A stretch of 64,000 nucleotides of DNA from Nonlabens spongiae (GTDB lineage Bacteria > Bacteroidota > Bacteroidia > Flavobacteriales > Flavobacteriaceae), in NCBI RefSeq assembly GCF_002117125.1, contig NZ_CP019344.1:3004501-3068500 (forward strand), read 5' to 3'. The notes beneath the pieces are model-generated. The model had not been told where the DNA came from. It made no database searches and saw only the letters and a list, made by a program, of their open reading frames with translations. Positions 19,001 to 28,999 of this stretch are shown here, piece after piece. Position 1 is the stretch's first letter. Each line of letters starts with the position of its first letter. The translations under genes and the position numbers were made by a program.

Positions 19001-19406
19001 AATTACGGTAAGTTTGAACATCCCAGGGGAATTTATCAATGTAGTTACGGTAGATAGCATCTCAACTTTCACAGACATTGACTTAGAAAACAATACTGCT
19101 GAAGCTTTCGCCAGACCAGATTGCATCGTGGTGCCAGAAGGATTCACGCCTAATGGTGATGGCCGCAACGATACTTTTGAAATCAGATGTATCAATTTGT
19201 ACCCAGAGAGCGAACTTGTGATTGTCAATCGATACGGGAGCACGGTATATAAAGCCACAAATTATCAGAATGATTGGGATGGCACGCCCACTCAGGGATT
19301 ATTGCACGATAGCGATAAAGCACTACCCACGGGTACCTATTACTGGAAACTGGACCTCAAGGATGGATCACAAGCTCGGGTAGGGTGGTTGTATATTAAT
19401 TATTAG
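16056..19406 (+). CDS. Large secreted DUF11-repeat protein with T9SS type B sorting domain
   Basis: A protein of about 1116 residues. The ATG at 16056 begins a good signal peptide (MKHQLTALLLICLSFIARAQ); an upstream in-frame ATG at 16023 adds 11 residues and is less likely. The body is a series of DUF11-like Ig domains (DVVTYEFTYSNNGP, DTVTFTIEVQNLQTAGATGV, FINVVTVDS) with regular cysteine pairs. The C terminus is a gliding-motility (type B) sorting domain: VPEGFTPNGDGRNDTFEI, VNRYGSTVY, WDGTP, LPTGTYYWKLDL, GWLYINY. Proteins of this build are surface adhesins or filament-like proteins exported by the T9SS. A TATATTTG at 16045-16052 lies only 4 bases before the chosen ATG. Confidence 0.87.
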   Translation: MKHQLTALLLICLSFIARAQTTDLAITLEARNLTGNAISQAHIYERYTYLLTISNTGAPVSDATFSFNLSSVEEIESAVAQNILGGATSPSNIDINQSAVSGTLLNMPNSSSVEILITVRAEPTFLGGATAMATVQPPPGTTDVNPATNDSVISIIMTERDIIFDITQSQIAPAGGAGISNWGDTVSYEMTITNNSSIEYPLEDFELFVSNVNRAGSAIYTFIDLQCSSSSGMSCPTLDGLSTVTTTDVIGNFRYYIHGEPVVFPSGASFTMQVSYTLDEGGCDRDARNIPLIMGNRLTIIPFLNNTNFIQTDTIETATLINDPCQCVDLETEVIRTSPTASSINAWTDVVTYEFTYSNNGPIEVPAFVYMVNGSTVGTEIEILTAECISTSGPVDCNDFNITITPDTRWVTSQFQFPPNSSITIRVTVVFSPPECTQGGALPNLAVRGVATEFDNDVLECDSTNNSVADRIDGLPVNPCNNDPGDGELIELEEVQVSPVPGAGPYPYGEVSYEIIMRNTDSIAHQIRFKDLQSSDGTGILRSIDCIGTTGGASCPSSLNARIDQPNQNGDTFWEILDADGFMMPANSSLTFEKVIDWRPPCQDTVFSVADNLVMEAVDSNLDVIDTVTASVATPMVPCVDIVVQTFPSITSAPINTDFEWVVDITNSNVSVDASDLTFNNLMHPDFEITGTPICSVVNGTASCMPTFNINGNAIEAVIPSMSSGSTIQVRIPTRTPSYGGSFENRAEVQPDFEVTGETTPSSNISTSSLFILTTQTSKEFEPSVINSGEVSTLTFNLRNSVGLPAQSGINFTDNLPAGMTISGEAFWVNQNGALGTFTGVVGGDAFGIQDLSFPSGTDEVSFAVEVTCTDPGIYINDFQNFSNLNNLDVSTVFASLEVLPVLDLAITKTVDILDPEVNDTVTFTIEVQNLQTAGATGVTVQENLPSGYTYVSHSTDVGIYDSLSGVWQVGDLAAGATTSMQITVSLNIPGEFINVVTVDSISTFTDIDLENNTAEAFARPDCIVVPEGFTPNGDGRNDTFEIRCINLYPESELVIVNRYGSTVYKATNYQNDWDGTPTQGLLHDSDKALPTGTYYWKLDLKDGSQARVGWLYINY

Positions 19407-19412
19407 GTATTA

Positions 19413-19428
19413 CGCTTTCGCGAAAGCG
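19413..19428. repeat. Genome palindrome, convergent intergenic copy
   Basis: Seven bases after the stop of the DUF11 protein gene, in the 52-base gap before the convergent LytTR regulator; could double as a terminator stem. Confidence 0.95.
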
Positions 19429-19458
19429 AGCTAAATTAACATACCTCTTTAGATTTTA

Positions 19459-20208
19459 TCAAAACAGCTTTTCTATGATCTCTAAAAATTCGGCTTTGTT
19501 TTCACGACTAACCGGAATCAATTTACCATTTTCTAGAACGATATAATAACCATCTGTCTTACGCACTTCCTTGATGAACTTGAGATTGATAAGGTAAGAG
19601 CGGTGGGGCTTGTAGAAGTAAGGACTCTTGCTTAACTGTTCGGCAAACCTGCCTAGAGGCTTGCAGATATTTTCTTTGTTCCTGCCTTTGATAAAGACAT
19701 CTGTATACATGCCTTGTGCCTGTAGGTATATGATCTCGTCGTATGGAACAAATAGAAAGCCTTTGGGCACTTCAAGGGCTATTTTGTCAAATTGTAAATT
19801 GATCATGTTTTTTTCCAACTGCGCCAGCCTATCGTTAAGCCTTGTGTTTTCATGATTTTTAAGTGCTCGTTCTGTGGCGTTGAGCAGCTCCACTGGATCT
19901 ATGGGCTTAAGCAAGAAGTCAATGGCACTTGTTTTAAAGGCCTCTATGGCAAATTCATTATAGGCAGTAGTGAAGATGATCTCAAAATCGATTTCATCAT
20001 TGCCAAAATGCTTCACGATATTTAAACCGCTGACACCCGGTAATTTTATGTCCAAAAATACCAATTGAGGACGCTCCTTCTTGATGATACGTACTCCGTC
20101 TTCTAGATTTTCTGCCTCAAGAAATGTGCTTTCTGGATATGCCTCGTTGATCAAGTTTCCGATCAAGTTGCGGGCGCGTGGCTCATCTTCTACAACTATA
20201 TATTTCAT
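19459..20208 (-). CDS. LytTR-family response regulator
   Basis: The 249-residue protein has an N-terminal receiver domain with acidic pocket VVEDEP, phospho-acceptor Asp53 (FLDIKLPG), TTAY and the Lys of FLLKP; the C-terminal LytTR DNA-binding domain (about 145-249) contains IIYLQAQGMYTDVF and HRSYLINLKFI. It overlaps the upstream sensor kinase gene by 4 bases (20205-20208), so it is translationally coupled and is the clear partner. Target genes are unknown; LytTR regulators usually bind paired direct repeats near promoters, and the neighbouring T9SS cargo genes are candidates. Confidence 0.93.
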   Translation of the reverse strand: MKYIVVEDEPRARNLIGNLINEAYPESTFLEAENLEDGVRIIKKERPQLVFLDIKLPGVSGLNIVKHFGNDEIDFEIIFTTAYNEFAIEAFKTSAIDFLLKPIDPVELLNATERALKNHENTRLNDRLAQLEKNMINLQFDKIALEVPKGFLFVPYDEIIYLQAQGMYTDVFIKGRNKENICKPLGRFAEQLSKSPYFYKPHRSYLINLKFIKEVRKTDGYYIVLENGKLIPVSRENKAEFLEIIEKLF

Positions 20209-23069
20209 GGATTGATGTTAGGAAGGTTGATGACGACCCTAGTTCCAGATGATAGGTTTTGCTCATCAAAAAGGTCGTGGATAAATACTTTTAGGTTTGC
20301 GTCATGGTACTTGTTCATAAGCTCCAGCCGATTCTTGTTTGCAATCATGCTAAATGACTCATGATGGACATCGTTTGATAGCGATTTAGCTTTTTCTCTT
20401 CCCACACCATTATCTTCAATGATGATTTCAATACCGCTTCCTTGCAGTCGCGAAAATGAGACCACCAATTTTTTCTCACCCTTTTTATGGTGCAATCCAT
20501 GAGTGATGGCATTTTCCACATAGGGCTGAAGCAGCAGTGAGGGCACGGCGGCATTATCAAGATCAATATTATCTGCAATCACAATGGTATAAACGAAAGT
20601 ATCGCCAAAGCGCTCCTTTTCAAGATCTAGATAAAGTTGTAATGCTTCAATTTCCCTGCGTAGGCTTATAAAGGCGCGACGACTGTGATTGAGGTACATG
20701 CGCATCAACCTAGAAAATCGCACTAGATAAGAAGAAGCAAGCAACTTATTATTAGACAAAATATAATCTTGAAGGCTGTTGAGGGAATTGAACACAAAAT
20801 GCGGATTCATCTGCGAGCGCAGATTTTCCAATTTGAGTTGGGTCAGGTTCTTTTCTCTAGTTTCCCTCTCGAGCTCCTTTTGCATTTTGCGCTTTACAAA
20901 TCTTCCTCTTAAAAAGTAGATTAGCCATAATATAATAGCTGCGCAGGTAATGCTTAGTCCTATGAACCACCACATTAGGAAAAAGGGCGTTTCAATTTCT
21001 ATAGGTAGAATAAGAGGTGATGCGACAGCTCCTGTAAACAAATTTTGAAATCGAACCTTGATCTCGTGATTTCCTGGTGGTAGATCATTAATGGTTTTTT
21101 GAAAGTTTTTTTGATAATCGATCCACTCGCCTTTTTGATCTACAAGCGGTGTAAATCGATTCTGAGGGAATAAGGCGTCATCTACAAACTGGAGTTGCAC
21201 ACTTCTTGAATTATAAGCTATCCTTAAAGTTTTTAATGAATCTTCAGCATTTGAGTACGACTCAGATAAAGTTCTGAAGTTAGGAGCGATAATTTTCTGA
21301 CTAAAGATGGATTTTGAAATTTTGAGAATCCTGCTGGAGGTAAGCACAAAAAGATAGTCAGAATCGGTCTGTAGCTCTGCAGCCTCACTCCATTTTATGG
21401 TTCCCTGAGCATCCACGCGGGATTCCTGATGGCTGATTAGGGATTTTTTTATGAGGCCGTTGTCCGTTAATATAAAGATCAGGTCTCCTTGAATGCTGAA
21501 ATCCCTAATGTTGAAAATGCTGCCACTACCTTGAATTTTGAACTCTTCAACATTCCATTTGTCATTAGAAAATTTTGCACGTAAGAGTTGGCCATTTTCA
21601 TCTAGAACAATAATCTCCTCACCGTAACTATAGGCTTGAAATTTTCGTGGCGTGATGGAAGATCCGTTGAAACCTAAAACCTTTTCAACACCTAAGTTAG
21701 AATTTAAAACTTGGAGCGATCCAGCAAATTCTGCCACGATTTTTCCAGGAATTAAAGGTTTAATTTGCGAGGAACGTCCGTTGATATGTTTAATGACTTT
21801 AAAATTCAAGTCTGTCTTGATCAGCTTGTTATAGGTAGCTATAAAATAGTTTTGTTCAACTTTGATGATATCCTTGACTCCTGGAAAAGAAGCTGTGATT
21901 TCACTTTTATTCCCATATAAATTATAGATGTCTTGATTGATCAAGAAAGCTTCGTTTTCATTTATTCTGATCAGTTTTTGATCTGACCTTCTTTTGATTT
22001 CAGTAGAATGAAACACACCATTTTCATCTAGAAAGAACAATCGCGCGTCGTCTACTATAAAATAAAGTCCATTGTCTTTGGTTAAAAAGTTCGTGATCAA
22101 ATAATCAGCTCGATTGGGAAGGTTTATTTGTTCAATAGCAGTATTGGGCAATACGTAGATGCCATCTTTATAAGTGCTGATCCAAAGAGACCCATTTTCG
22201 TCTCTAAAGGCATCGGTGACCGTGCGATGTTTCAATACGTTTTTAATGTCATAAGAGCCGTCTTGTTTAAGCCGATAGATAAACAAACCTTTTGAGGTGC
22301 TGATGAAAATCTCCTCATTATGTGCATGCAGGCTTGTGATCACGAGATTCTTGATACCATTAAACGATTTTAAATGTCTTTCACTTTTTCCCAGCTCATA
22401 AACTTTTACCTCATCTTCATCATTTAGCATGATATGCCATTGATTGGCGTGCCTAAAAAGTTGCGCTCCCCCTGTTACTTTATCATGGCGTGAGTAGCTA
22501 CGGATTAATTCAATGCGTTCATTCTTAAATTTATACAATCCATTTCCTTGGAAAAAATACCATGCATTATTGTAATGAACTAAATTAGATCTCAGTACAT
22601 CTGGATCTGGAGTTTTATAAGATTCAATCTGCTCTTTATTTTTGATTAGGAAAATATTTTCCCGTTGTAAAACGGCAACCTGTCCAGCTTCTGTACTGAT
22701 TAAAGGCATGCCTCCATCTATTTGAGGAGCAAAGGATTTAATAACGGAAAGGGAATCCTTTTTTAATAGCAACACCTGTTGCGCAAGGTTTGACATCCAT
22801 ACCTGACCTTTACGATCCACATTGAGATTGAATACCGCACGTCCCTTCTGGCCAGCAGCCCTATGCAATTCTACACCCTGGTCATTCATTCTTAAAAGAC
22901 CATTTTCTGTCGCCGCGTATAGGTTCCCCAGGCCGTCCTTTTTTATGGAGTAAATCGTCTTGGCTGGCAATGCGACATAATCATCCAGTTTAAAGAGATA
23001 GGGTTGTATTTCTTGCGCCTGGACTAAAAAAGTGGTGAATAATAAAAAGTAGAGTGTTTTTTTCAACAT
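20205..23069 (-). CDS. Sensor histidine kinase of the LytS/YehU type with propeller sensor
   Basis: The start at 23069 is preferred because it opens a signal peptide (MLKKTLYFLLFTTFLVQAQ); an in-frame ATG at 23090 would add 7 residues. The protein has about 954 residues. A periplasmic region of two-component-regulator propeller repeats (for example IWISTYKDGIYVLP, GLFIYRL) and a Y_Y_Y-like domain is followed by one membrane helix (WWFIGLSITCAAIILWLIYFL), a coiled linker, and a His-kinase domain with the phospho-site MNPHFVFNSLNSLQ, N box QPYVENAITHGL and G box EDNGVGREKA. This is the hybrid-less Bacteroidota sensor type. It is coupled to the LytTR regulator gene. The propeller suggests sensing of a periplasmic ligand such as a glycan piece. 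Confidence 0.92.
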   Translation of the reverse strand: MLKKTLYFLLFTTFLVQAQEIQPYLFKLDDYVALPAKTIYSIKKDGLGNLYAATENGLLRMNDQGVELHRAAGQKGRAVFNLNVDRKGQVWMSNLAQQVLLLKKDSLSVIKSFAPQIDGGMPLISTEAGQVAVLQRENIFLIKNKEQIESYKTPDPDVLRSNLVHYNNAWYFFQGNGLYKFKNERIELIRSYSRHDKVTGGAQLFRHANQWHIMLNDEDEVKVYELGKSERHLKSFNGIKNLVITSLHAHNEEIFISTSKGLFIYRLKQDGSYDIKNVLKHRTVTDAFRDENGSLWISTYKDGIYVLPNTAIEQINLPNRADYLITNFLTKDNGLYFIVDDARLFFLDENGVFHSTEIKRRSDQKLIRINENEAFLINQDIYNLYGNKSEITASFPGVKDIIKVEQNYFIATYNKLIKTDLNFKVIKHINGRSSQIKPLIPGKIVAEFAGSLQVLNSNLGVEKVLGFNGSSITPRKFQAYSYGEEIIVLDENGQLLRAKFSNDKWNVEEFKIQGSGSIFNIRDFSIQGDLIFILTDNGLIKKSLISHQESRVDAQGTIKWSEAAELQTDSDYLFVLTSSRILKISKSIFSQKIIAPNFRTLSESYSNAEDSLKTLRIAYNSRSVQLQFVDDALFPQNRFTPLVDQKGEWIDYQKNFQKTINDLPPGNHEIKVRFQNLFTGAVASPLILPIEIETPFFLMWWFIGLSITCAAIILWLIYFLRGRFVKRKMQKELERETREKNLTQLKLENLRSQMNPHFVFNSLNSLQDYILSNNKLLASSYLVRFSRLMRMYLNHSRRAFISLRREIEALQLYLDLEKERFGDTFVYTIVIADNIDLDNAAVPSLLLQPYVENAITHGLHHKKGEKKLVVSFSRLQGSGIEIIIEDNGVGREKAKSLSNDVHHESFSMIANKNRLELMNKYHDANLKVFIHDLFDEQNLSSGTRVVINLPNINP

Positions 23070-23158
23070 GTAAAGCAATTGCGGCGACAATCTTAAAATT
23101 ACCGCCGCAATGAATCATAAAATTACTGTAATATCAAAAAATACTCAAAACACATAAT

Positions 23159-25339
23159 TTATTTTATAAATATTCTTTTCGTAGTGGTGTTGCCACCTTT
23201 GATTTCCACCTTGAGGATGTAAAATCCAGTTTTCAAGCCAGCGACCTCAATTTTGTTCTGGGTAGATCTTTTGACTACTTGACCGTGTAGGTTGAATAAT
23301 TCCGCTTTCGCGAAAGCGAGATCACCACAATCCACGTAGATCATATCAACAGCGGGATTTGGGTAAACAGAGATTTTTGATAATTTGCTATTGTCCAATC
23401 CAGCCGTTGACCCAAATTCGTAAGCTCCTATATCTATAGAGTTGCCCACAATGCGGTTGTTGCCAGATAAATCCATGCTTGTATTACTCAATGAGGAGTT
23501 CCCAGAATCTATTAATATAGAGCCGCTCACGGGTCTAAAGTCTCCGTTTATTGCATCAACAAAAGATGGGTCTGATGCAAAAATAGTGTTGACTTCATCA
23601 GCATCTGGAATGGCTGTAAAAGCAACGTCAGTCACGTTAGAATCAAAGTCGTATAAATAGGTTCTATTATTGTTTTGATTGACTCCTATAGGAGTAATTG
23701 TAAAGCCTCCAGCATCTGTACTTCCATTAAAAACATTGTTATAGATTTCTATAGACATATTATTATTATTTGCTTCTGGTTGATCAAAATATATGGATCT
23801 AAAACTTTGAGTATTAAGATCTTCATTCCCAGCGATCGTGCAGTTAATCATTACAAAATTGAGGACACCCCCTAGTTCCATAACTCTAGCTTGAATGGCA
23901 CTAGCATAATTAGGCTGAGAAGGACCTGGTAGATCATTTGATAGGTTTGATGCTATGACAGTATTTGTAATCGTTGCATCGAGAATACTTCCTGCCCTCG
24001 CACCTAATGTTATTCCACCTTGAGCGGTCAAGTTATTACGCACGATACAGCGATCCATGGTAAAAGTGCTTACACCCGTATTGATAGGTTCATAAAGCAC
24101 TACAGATCCTCTAAATCGTGCTACGTTACCCTCAATAATACAGTTTGAAATTGTAAAGTCAGTCAGATCATTTCTTATCAGAATGGCTCCAGAACCGTTT
24201 AACGAGCTTAGAGAGTCAGCCCCCATGGCACCACTTAGGGTAATACCATCCACGATCACACCATTGACCTGTACATCTAATAATTTATTGATGTTTTCGC
24301 TGCGTGTAGCATTATCAGCCACCAGGACAGAGTCGTTATCGTTGAGATCGCCAGTTATGATGGTTAGGTTAGCCTCTGGATCTCGCTGGTTTACATTTGT
24401 TTCAGACCCGTTGAAACCTCCCAAAATACTTACTGTTTTGTCAATAGTCATTACAGGAATAGTTCGGTTAGTTGTGGTTGAGGTATACGTACCATCTGCA
24501 ATCCATATTTCTGCATTATCATCTGCAATAGCTATAGCAGCTTGTAGGTTAGTCACTGCATCTGTCCAGCTAGTTCCAAATTGATTTCCTGTTGCATCAA
24601 CATCTACGTAAACTCGAGATTGACGTGCGAGTCCAGGTTCATTACTTAGATTAATAGCATCACCTAGCGCTAGTTCTCTATTGTAGATACGTATATCATC
24701 GGTTGCGCTACGCAATCCGAACTGACTAACTATTGGTGATAAAATGAAAGGAGCACCAGCGCTCAATAAACTACCTGTAGAATTGACCACGTTAGAACCT
24801 TGAGCTTGAGCTATATTGCCATTGACAAGAACATTTACAGCAAAATTTGAAGTCCTTCTGGCTACGTTTACGACCACATGTGCCCATGCTGGTTGACTTA
24901 GAGCCGGATGCGTAAAGACTATGGTTTGATCTGCTGTCGTCGTTTTCACTCTAACTGCAAATTCGTTTCCCGCGCGTTTAGTAACTCTGACTCCTTCGCC
25001 CTGTGGGTCAAACATTTGCAGAATACCTTCTTCATTGTTGCCCACAATAGGATTTTCAAACAAGTACCAAAAACTGAAAGAAATCGTATTAGTTGCTTGA
25101 TTTAAAACCAAACCGTTAAATTCTTCCTGACGGTTGCGTAAAGCACTGTTCATGTTACCGTCGCGGTCATTTCTCAATAACCATCCTGAACCTTGGGGCA
25201 CCAAATCTCCTACGCCTGGATTTGCCTCATTAACAAACGAGCCACCCGTAAATTTATAGGTTGCAAGAGCACCACTTGGGATTTGAGCACATAAGAAACC
25301 AATGCTCAATAAATTGATAATAAGTAAAACTTTTTTCAT
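23159..25339 (-). CDS. Secreted LamG/parallel-beta-helix protein with T9SS type A sorting domain
   Basis: The ATG at 25339 gives a signal peptide (MKKVLLIINLLSIGFLCAQ); the frame extends 7 codons further up. The protein has about 726 residues. Residues 20-230 look like a LamG/concanavalin-like domain (SFSFWYLFENP, AWAHVVVNVARR, DDIRIYNREL); residues 245-630 form a right-handed beta-helix with repeated N/I-rich turns and the 'WADGTYT' start typical of choice-of-anchor/pectate-lyase-like proteins (VNQRDPEANLTIITGDLNDN). The end is a T9SS type A domain (ISVYPNPAVDMIYV ... GLKTGFYILKVEI). The genome palindrome encodes AFAKA inside this sorting domain (23303-23318) and fits a beta strand. Carbohydrate binding or an adhesin role is likely. 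Confidence 0.83.
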   Translation of the reverse strand: MKKVLLIINLLSIGFLCAQIPSGALATYKFTGGSFVNEANPGVGDLVPQGSGWLLRNDRDGNMNSALRNRQEEFNGLVLNQATNTISFSFWYLFENPIVGNNEEGILQMFDPQGEGVRVTKRAGNEFAVRVKTTTADQTIVFTHPALSQPAWAHVVVNVARRTSNFAVNVLVNGNIAQAQGSNVVNSTGSLLSAGAPFILSPIVSQFGLRSATDDIRIYNRELALGDAINLSNEPGLARQSRVYVDVDATGNQFGTSWTDAVTNLQAAIAIADDNAEIWIADGTYTSTTTNRTIPVMTIDKTVSILGGFNGSETNVNQRDPEANLTIITGDLNDNDSVLVADNATRSENINKLLDVQVNGVIVDGITLSGAMGADSLSSLNGSGAILIRNDLTDFTISNCIIEGNVARFRGSVVLYEPINTGVSTFTMDRCIVRNNLTAQGGITLGARAGSILDATITNTVIASNLSNDLPGPSQPNYASAIQARVMELGGVLNFVMINCTIAGNEDLNTQSFRSIYFDQPEANNNNMSIEIYNNVFNGSTDAGGFTITPIGVNQNNNRTYLYDFDSNVTDVAFTAIPDADEVNTIFASDPSFVDAINGDFRPVSGSILIDSGNSSLSNTSMDLSGNNRIVGNSIDIGAYEFGSTAGLDNSKLSKISVYPNPAVDMIYVDCGDLAFAKAELFNLHGQVVKRSTQNKIEVAGLKTGFYILKVEIKGGNTTTKRIFIK
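23303..23318. repeat. Genome palindrome in a T9SS sorting domain
   Basis: Read as DLAFAKAELF, in a strand of the C-terminal domain. Confidence 0.97.
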
Positions 25340-25547
25340 GAATTGTTGATTTTGATGCAAAACAACTTTTTTAAAAAGTCTTACGGCGTTTTTTTTTCTA
25401 GAATGTCCGCTTCATTTTCTGAAAGGACGAATAAGTACAATTACAATCTACCCTTAATTGTTAAGTTCTTCTTAAATCAACAAATCATCCTCGATCCATT
25501 CTTTAAGCCATTTTGTGCTTGTTACATTCGCAAAAATTGAAAATTTT

Positions 25548-25979
25548 ATGAGTCAAGTACAAGCAAATGACACCGTTAAAGTTCATTACACAGGTAAACT
25601 CAAAAATGACGGGAGAGTCTTTGATTCTTCTAGAGATCGTGAACCACTAGAGGCTAAACTAGGTCAAGGACAATTGATCCCAGGTTTTGAAAAAGGACTG
25701 ATCGACATGAAGGTCAATGAGACCAAAACGATCGAGATCCCAATGAATGAAGCCTATGGAGATATCAAAAAAGAGCTTTTCCAAAAAGTTGAGCGTCAGC
25801 ATTTGCCGCAAGAGATCAAGTCTGAAGTAGGTATGGGTCTCATGGCTACAAATCCTGATGGATCTGAGCGCCAGTTGAGAGTTGCAGATGTAAAGGATGA
25901 TTTTATCATCGTTGATGCAAATCACCCACTAGCAGGTCAGGATTTAGTTTTTGATCTAGAAGTAGTAGGGATTAACTAA
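25548..25979 (+). CDS. FKBP-type peptidyl-prolyl isomerase (SlyD-like)
   Basis: The 143-residue protein matches the SlyD-like FKBP family: VKVHYTGKLKNDGRVFDSS, PLEAKLGQGQLIPGFEKGL, then an inserted flap domain (EAYGDIKKELFQKV) and the closing strand NHPLAGQDLVFDLEVV. It catalyses cis-trans isomerisation of proline bonds and assists folding. It lacks the His/Cys-rich metal tail of E. coli SlyD. The ATG at 25548 begins a typical MSQVQAND start; an upstream in-frame TTG at 25515 is rejected since it adds residues not seen in the family. A strong terminator follows 23 bases later. Confidence 0.92.
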   Translation: MSQVQANDTVKVHYTGKLKNDGRVFDSSRDREPLEAKLGQGQLIPGFEKGLIDMKVNETKTIEIPMNEAYGDIKKELFQKVERQHLPQEIKSEVGMGLMATNPDGSERQLRVADVKDDFIIVDANHPLAGQDLVFDLEVVGIN

Positions 25980-26002
25980 ATCATCCAAAAATTCAGATAC
26001 AA

Positions 26003-26030
26003 AAAAACCAGCGCGAGAGCGCTGGTTTTT
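26003..26030. terminator. Rho-independent terminator after the FKBP gene
   Basis: Perfect 12-bp stem AAAAACCAGCGC / GCGCTGGTTTTT with GNRA-like loop GAGA, usable from both directions. Confidence 0.9.
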
Positions 26031-26064
26031 TTATGGTTGGTTGGATAACAAAAATCAGATCAAA

Positions 26065-26338
26065 TTATTTAACATCGTACTTTTTTACTGTTTCGCCATC
26101 TTTCATAATTGCGGCTCCCATCTGTCCTGCTGCAAGGTTGAGTACAATGTATTGTCCATCTGGTTTACCAGCTTTATACATGGAGGCAACCTCTAGTTTT
26201 CCTTCTTGAACCGGTACATTCTTATACATAAAATAATTAAACTGTGCGTTTTCCATATCTGGCGCCATAAAGATCTTTTCTACTCCTTCCCGCACATTTA
26301 CCACTTGGCCAGGTTTCATATCCCCAAATTCCCAGATG
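26065..26338 (-). pseudogene. Truncated gene cut by an IS982 fragment
   Basis: The last 90 or so codons of a leftward gene, from about IWEFGDMKPGQVV to GETVKKYDVK and a stop at 26065. It has no recognisable family; the pattern is of a small beta-rich protein. The frame runs on to 26367, but the upstream dozen codons are the antisense of transposase sequence (ELSPASVHDI on the other strand), so the true N terminus, probably a signal peptide, is lost. No matching 5' part is found on the far side of the IS remnant, so the insertion was accompanied by a deletion. Expression is doubtful. Confidence 0.6.
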
Positions 26339-26750
26339 GAGCTATCGCCTGCATCGGTACATGACATCTATTACCTCAAGGACATTAAAACCCAGATTAG
26401 AGACTGCATTTTGATAGGAGACAAGGGCTATCTATCGGCACAGATTCAGCTTGACCTTTTTAAGAGCTGCAAAATAAAACTCGATACCCCCATGAGAAAG
26501 AACCAACTGGACTATAAAAAACAGCCATACATCTTTAGAAAATCAAGGAAGCGTATAGAGACACTCTTCTCCCAATTGTGCGACCAATTTATGATAAGAC
26601 GCAATTATGCCAAGTCCTTCAAAGGCTTTAAGACAAGAATAATATCCAAGATAGCAGCGCTGACCGTAGTTCAGTACATCAACAAACACATCTTTAGAAG
26701 GAACATTAACAATATTAAGATCAACATTATTTAAAATGCACAACGGGTTA
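26336..26750 (+). mobile_element. IS982-family insertion sequence, right-hand fragment
   Basis: An open frame to the TAA at 26732-26734 gives about 132 residues that match the C-terminal part of IS982-type DDE transposases: ELSPASVHDIYYLKD, IGDKGYLS, RIETLFSQLCDQF, RRNYAKSFKGFKTR, ALTVVQYIN. The first catalytic Asp residues and the whole N-terminal half are missing, so it cannot transpose by itself. The end AATGCACAACGGGTT at about 26735-26749 resembles the terminal inverted repeat of the family; no left-hand partner is visible near 26336. The element is a scar that interrupted the leftward gene beside it. Confidence 0.82.
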
Positions 26751-26829
26751 TAAAATAAAATAGCAACGACTAAAAGACATCATGCGATGAGTGCTTTATC
26801 TATTAGATCTTTACAAGCAAACATCACGA

Positions 26830-27033
26830 TTAATTTTTGCTGCGATTCGTATCTGATTTCTGACTTAATCTTATTATAATCATGATTGTCGATAAGACTA
26901 GAGCAAATGTCATGAATAGCGTCATCACATTTCCCGCGAGTAGGTTTTCAATAAACACTCCTTTAAAGACTTCTGATGACACAAATAACACGATGACGAT
27001 GTACCCTAAAATTTCGAGTTTGGTCAATTTCAT
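26830..27033 (-). CDS. Small two-helix membrane protein
   Basis: A 67-residue protein with two clear hydrophobic helices (about residues 7-29 and 36-58) and a short polar C terminus ending RSKN. There is no known motif. Its ATG overlaps the stop of an upstream 36-codon frame (ATGA, 27030-27033), which looks like translational coupling of two mini membrane proteins. It sits between the IS982 scar and the groEL terminator in a region of weak coding content, so function and expression are uncertain. Confidence 0.5.
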   Translation of the reverse strand: MKLTKLEILGYIVIVLFVSSEVFKGVFIENLLAGNVMTLFMTFALVLSTIMIIIRLSQKSDTNRSKN

Positions 27034-27137
27034 TTGTTTTTCCGATTTGATTGTTTCCTTTTAATAAGAAAAGCGAAGAATAGAGCTATAAGCCCTCCAA
27101 AAATTGCAGCTTTTTAAATGTCAAAAGATATATCCAT
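27030..27137 (-). pseudogene. Broken mini membrane-protein ORF
   Basis: From the ATG at 27137 the frame reads MDISFDI, a TAA at 27114-27116, then KAAIFGGLIALFFAFLIKRK and a basic tail, ending with TGA that overlaps the ATG of the next gene. The hydrophobic helix with a positively charged end and the 4-base overlap are typical of a real small protein; the early stop suggests recent inactivation or an unrecognised start after the TAA. Confidence 0.35.
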
Positions 27138-27230
27138 GGGTTGGTTTTATTAAGAAATTCTAAAATACTTGCTGAATTTATCTTATGCAAGCTCAATATC
27201 TATTTACTGATCAAATTTTTTAGAATTTTT

Positions 27231-27244
27231 GCTTTCGCGAAAGC
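27231..27244. repeat. Genome palindrome, intergenic copy
   Basis: GCTTTCGCGAAAGC, 10 bases before the groEL terminator hairpin; the outer flanks (T...GGG) do not extend the symmetry. Confidence 0.9.
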
Positions 27245-27253
27245 GGGAATAAA

Positions 27254-27283
27254 AAAAGCGATCCTATCGCTAGGACCGCTTTT
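27254..27283. terminator. Terminator after groEL
   Basis: Stem AAAAGCG-TCCTA / TAGGA-CGCTTTT with one internal A/C mismatch and loop TCGC, placed 22 bases after the groEL stop in the direction of transcription. Confidence 0.8.
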
Positions 27284-27304
27284 AAAACTATCAGATGGAT
27301 GATC

Positions 27305-28963
<1,659 letters not shown>

Positions 28964-28974
28964 TTAAGCAGTAA

Positions 28975-28985
28975 GCTATAAGCTC
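28975..28985. repeat. Outer inverted-repeat arm, left, of the four-helix-bundle element
   Basis: GCTATAAGCTC, exact complement of the right arm at 29380-29390. An inner pair, AGGCTAAT (28997-29004) and ATTAGCCT (29357-29364), lies closer to the gene. Confidence 0.75.
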
Positions 28986-28999
28986 AAAGTGCTTTAAGG

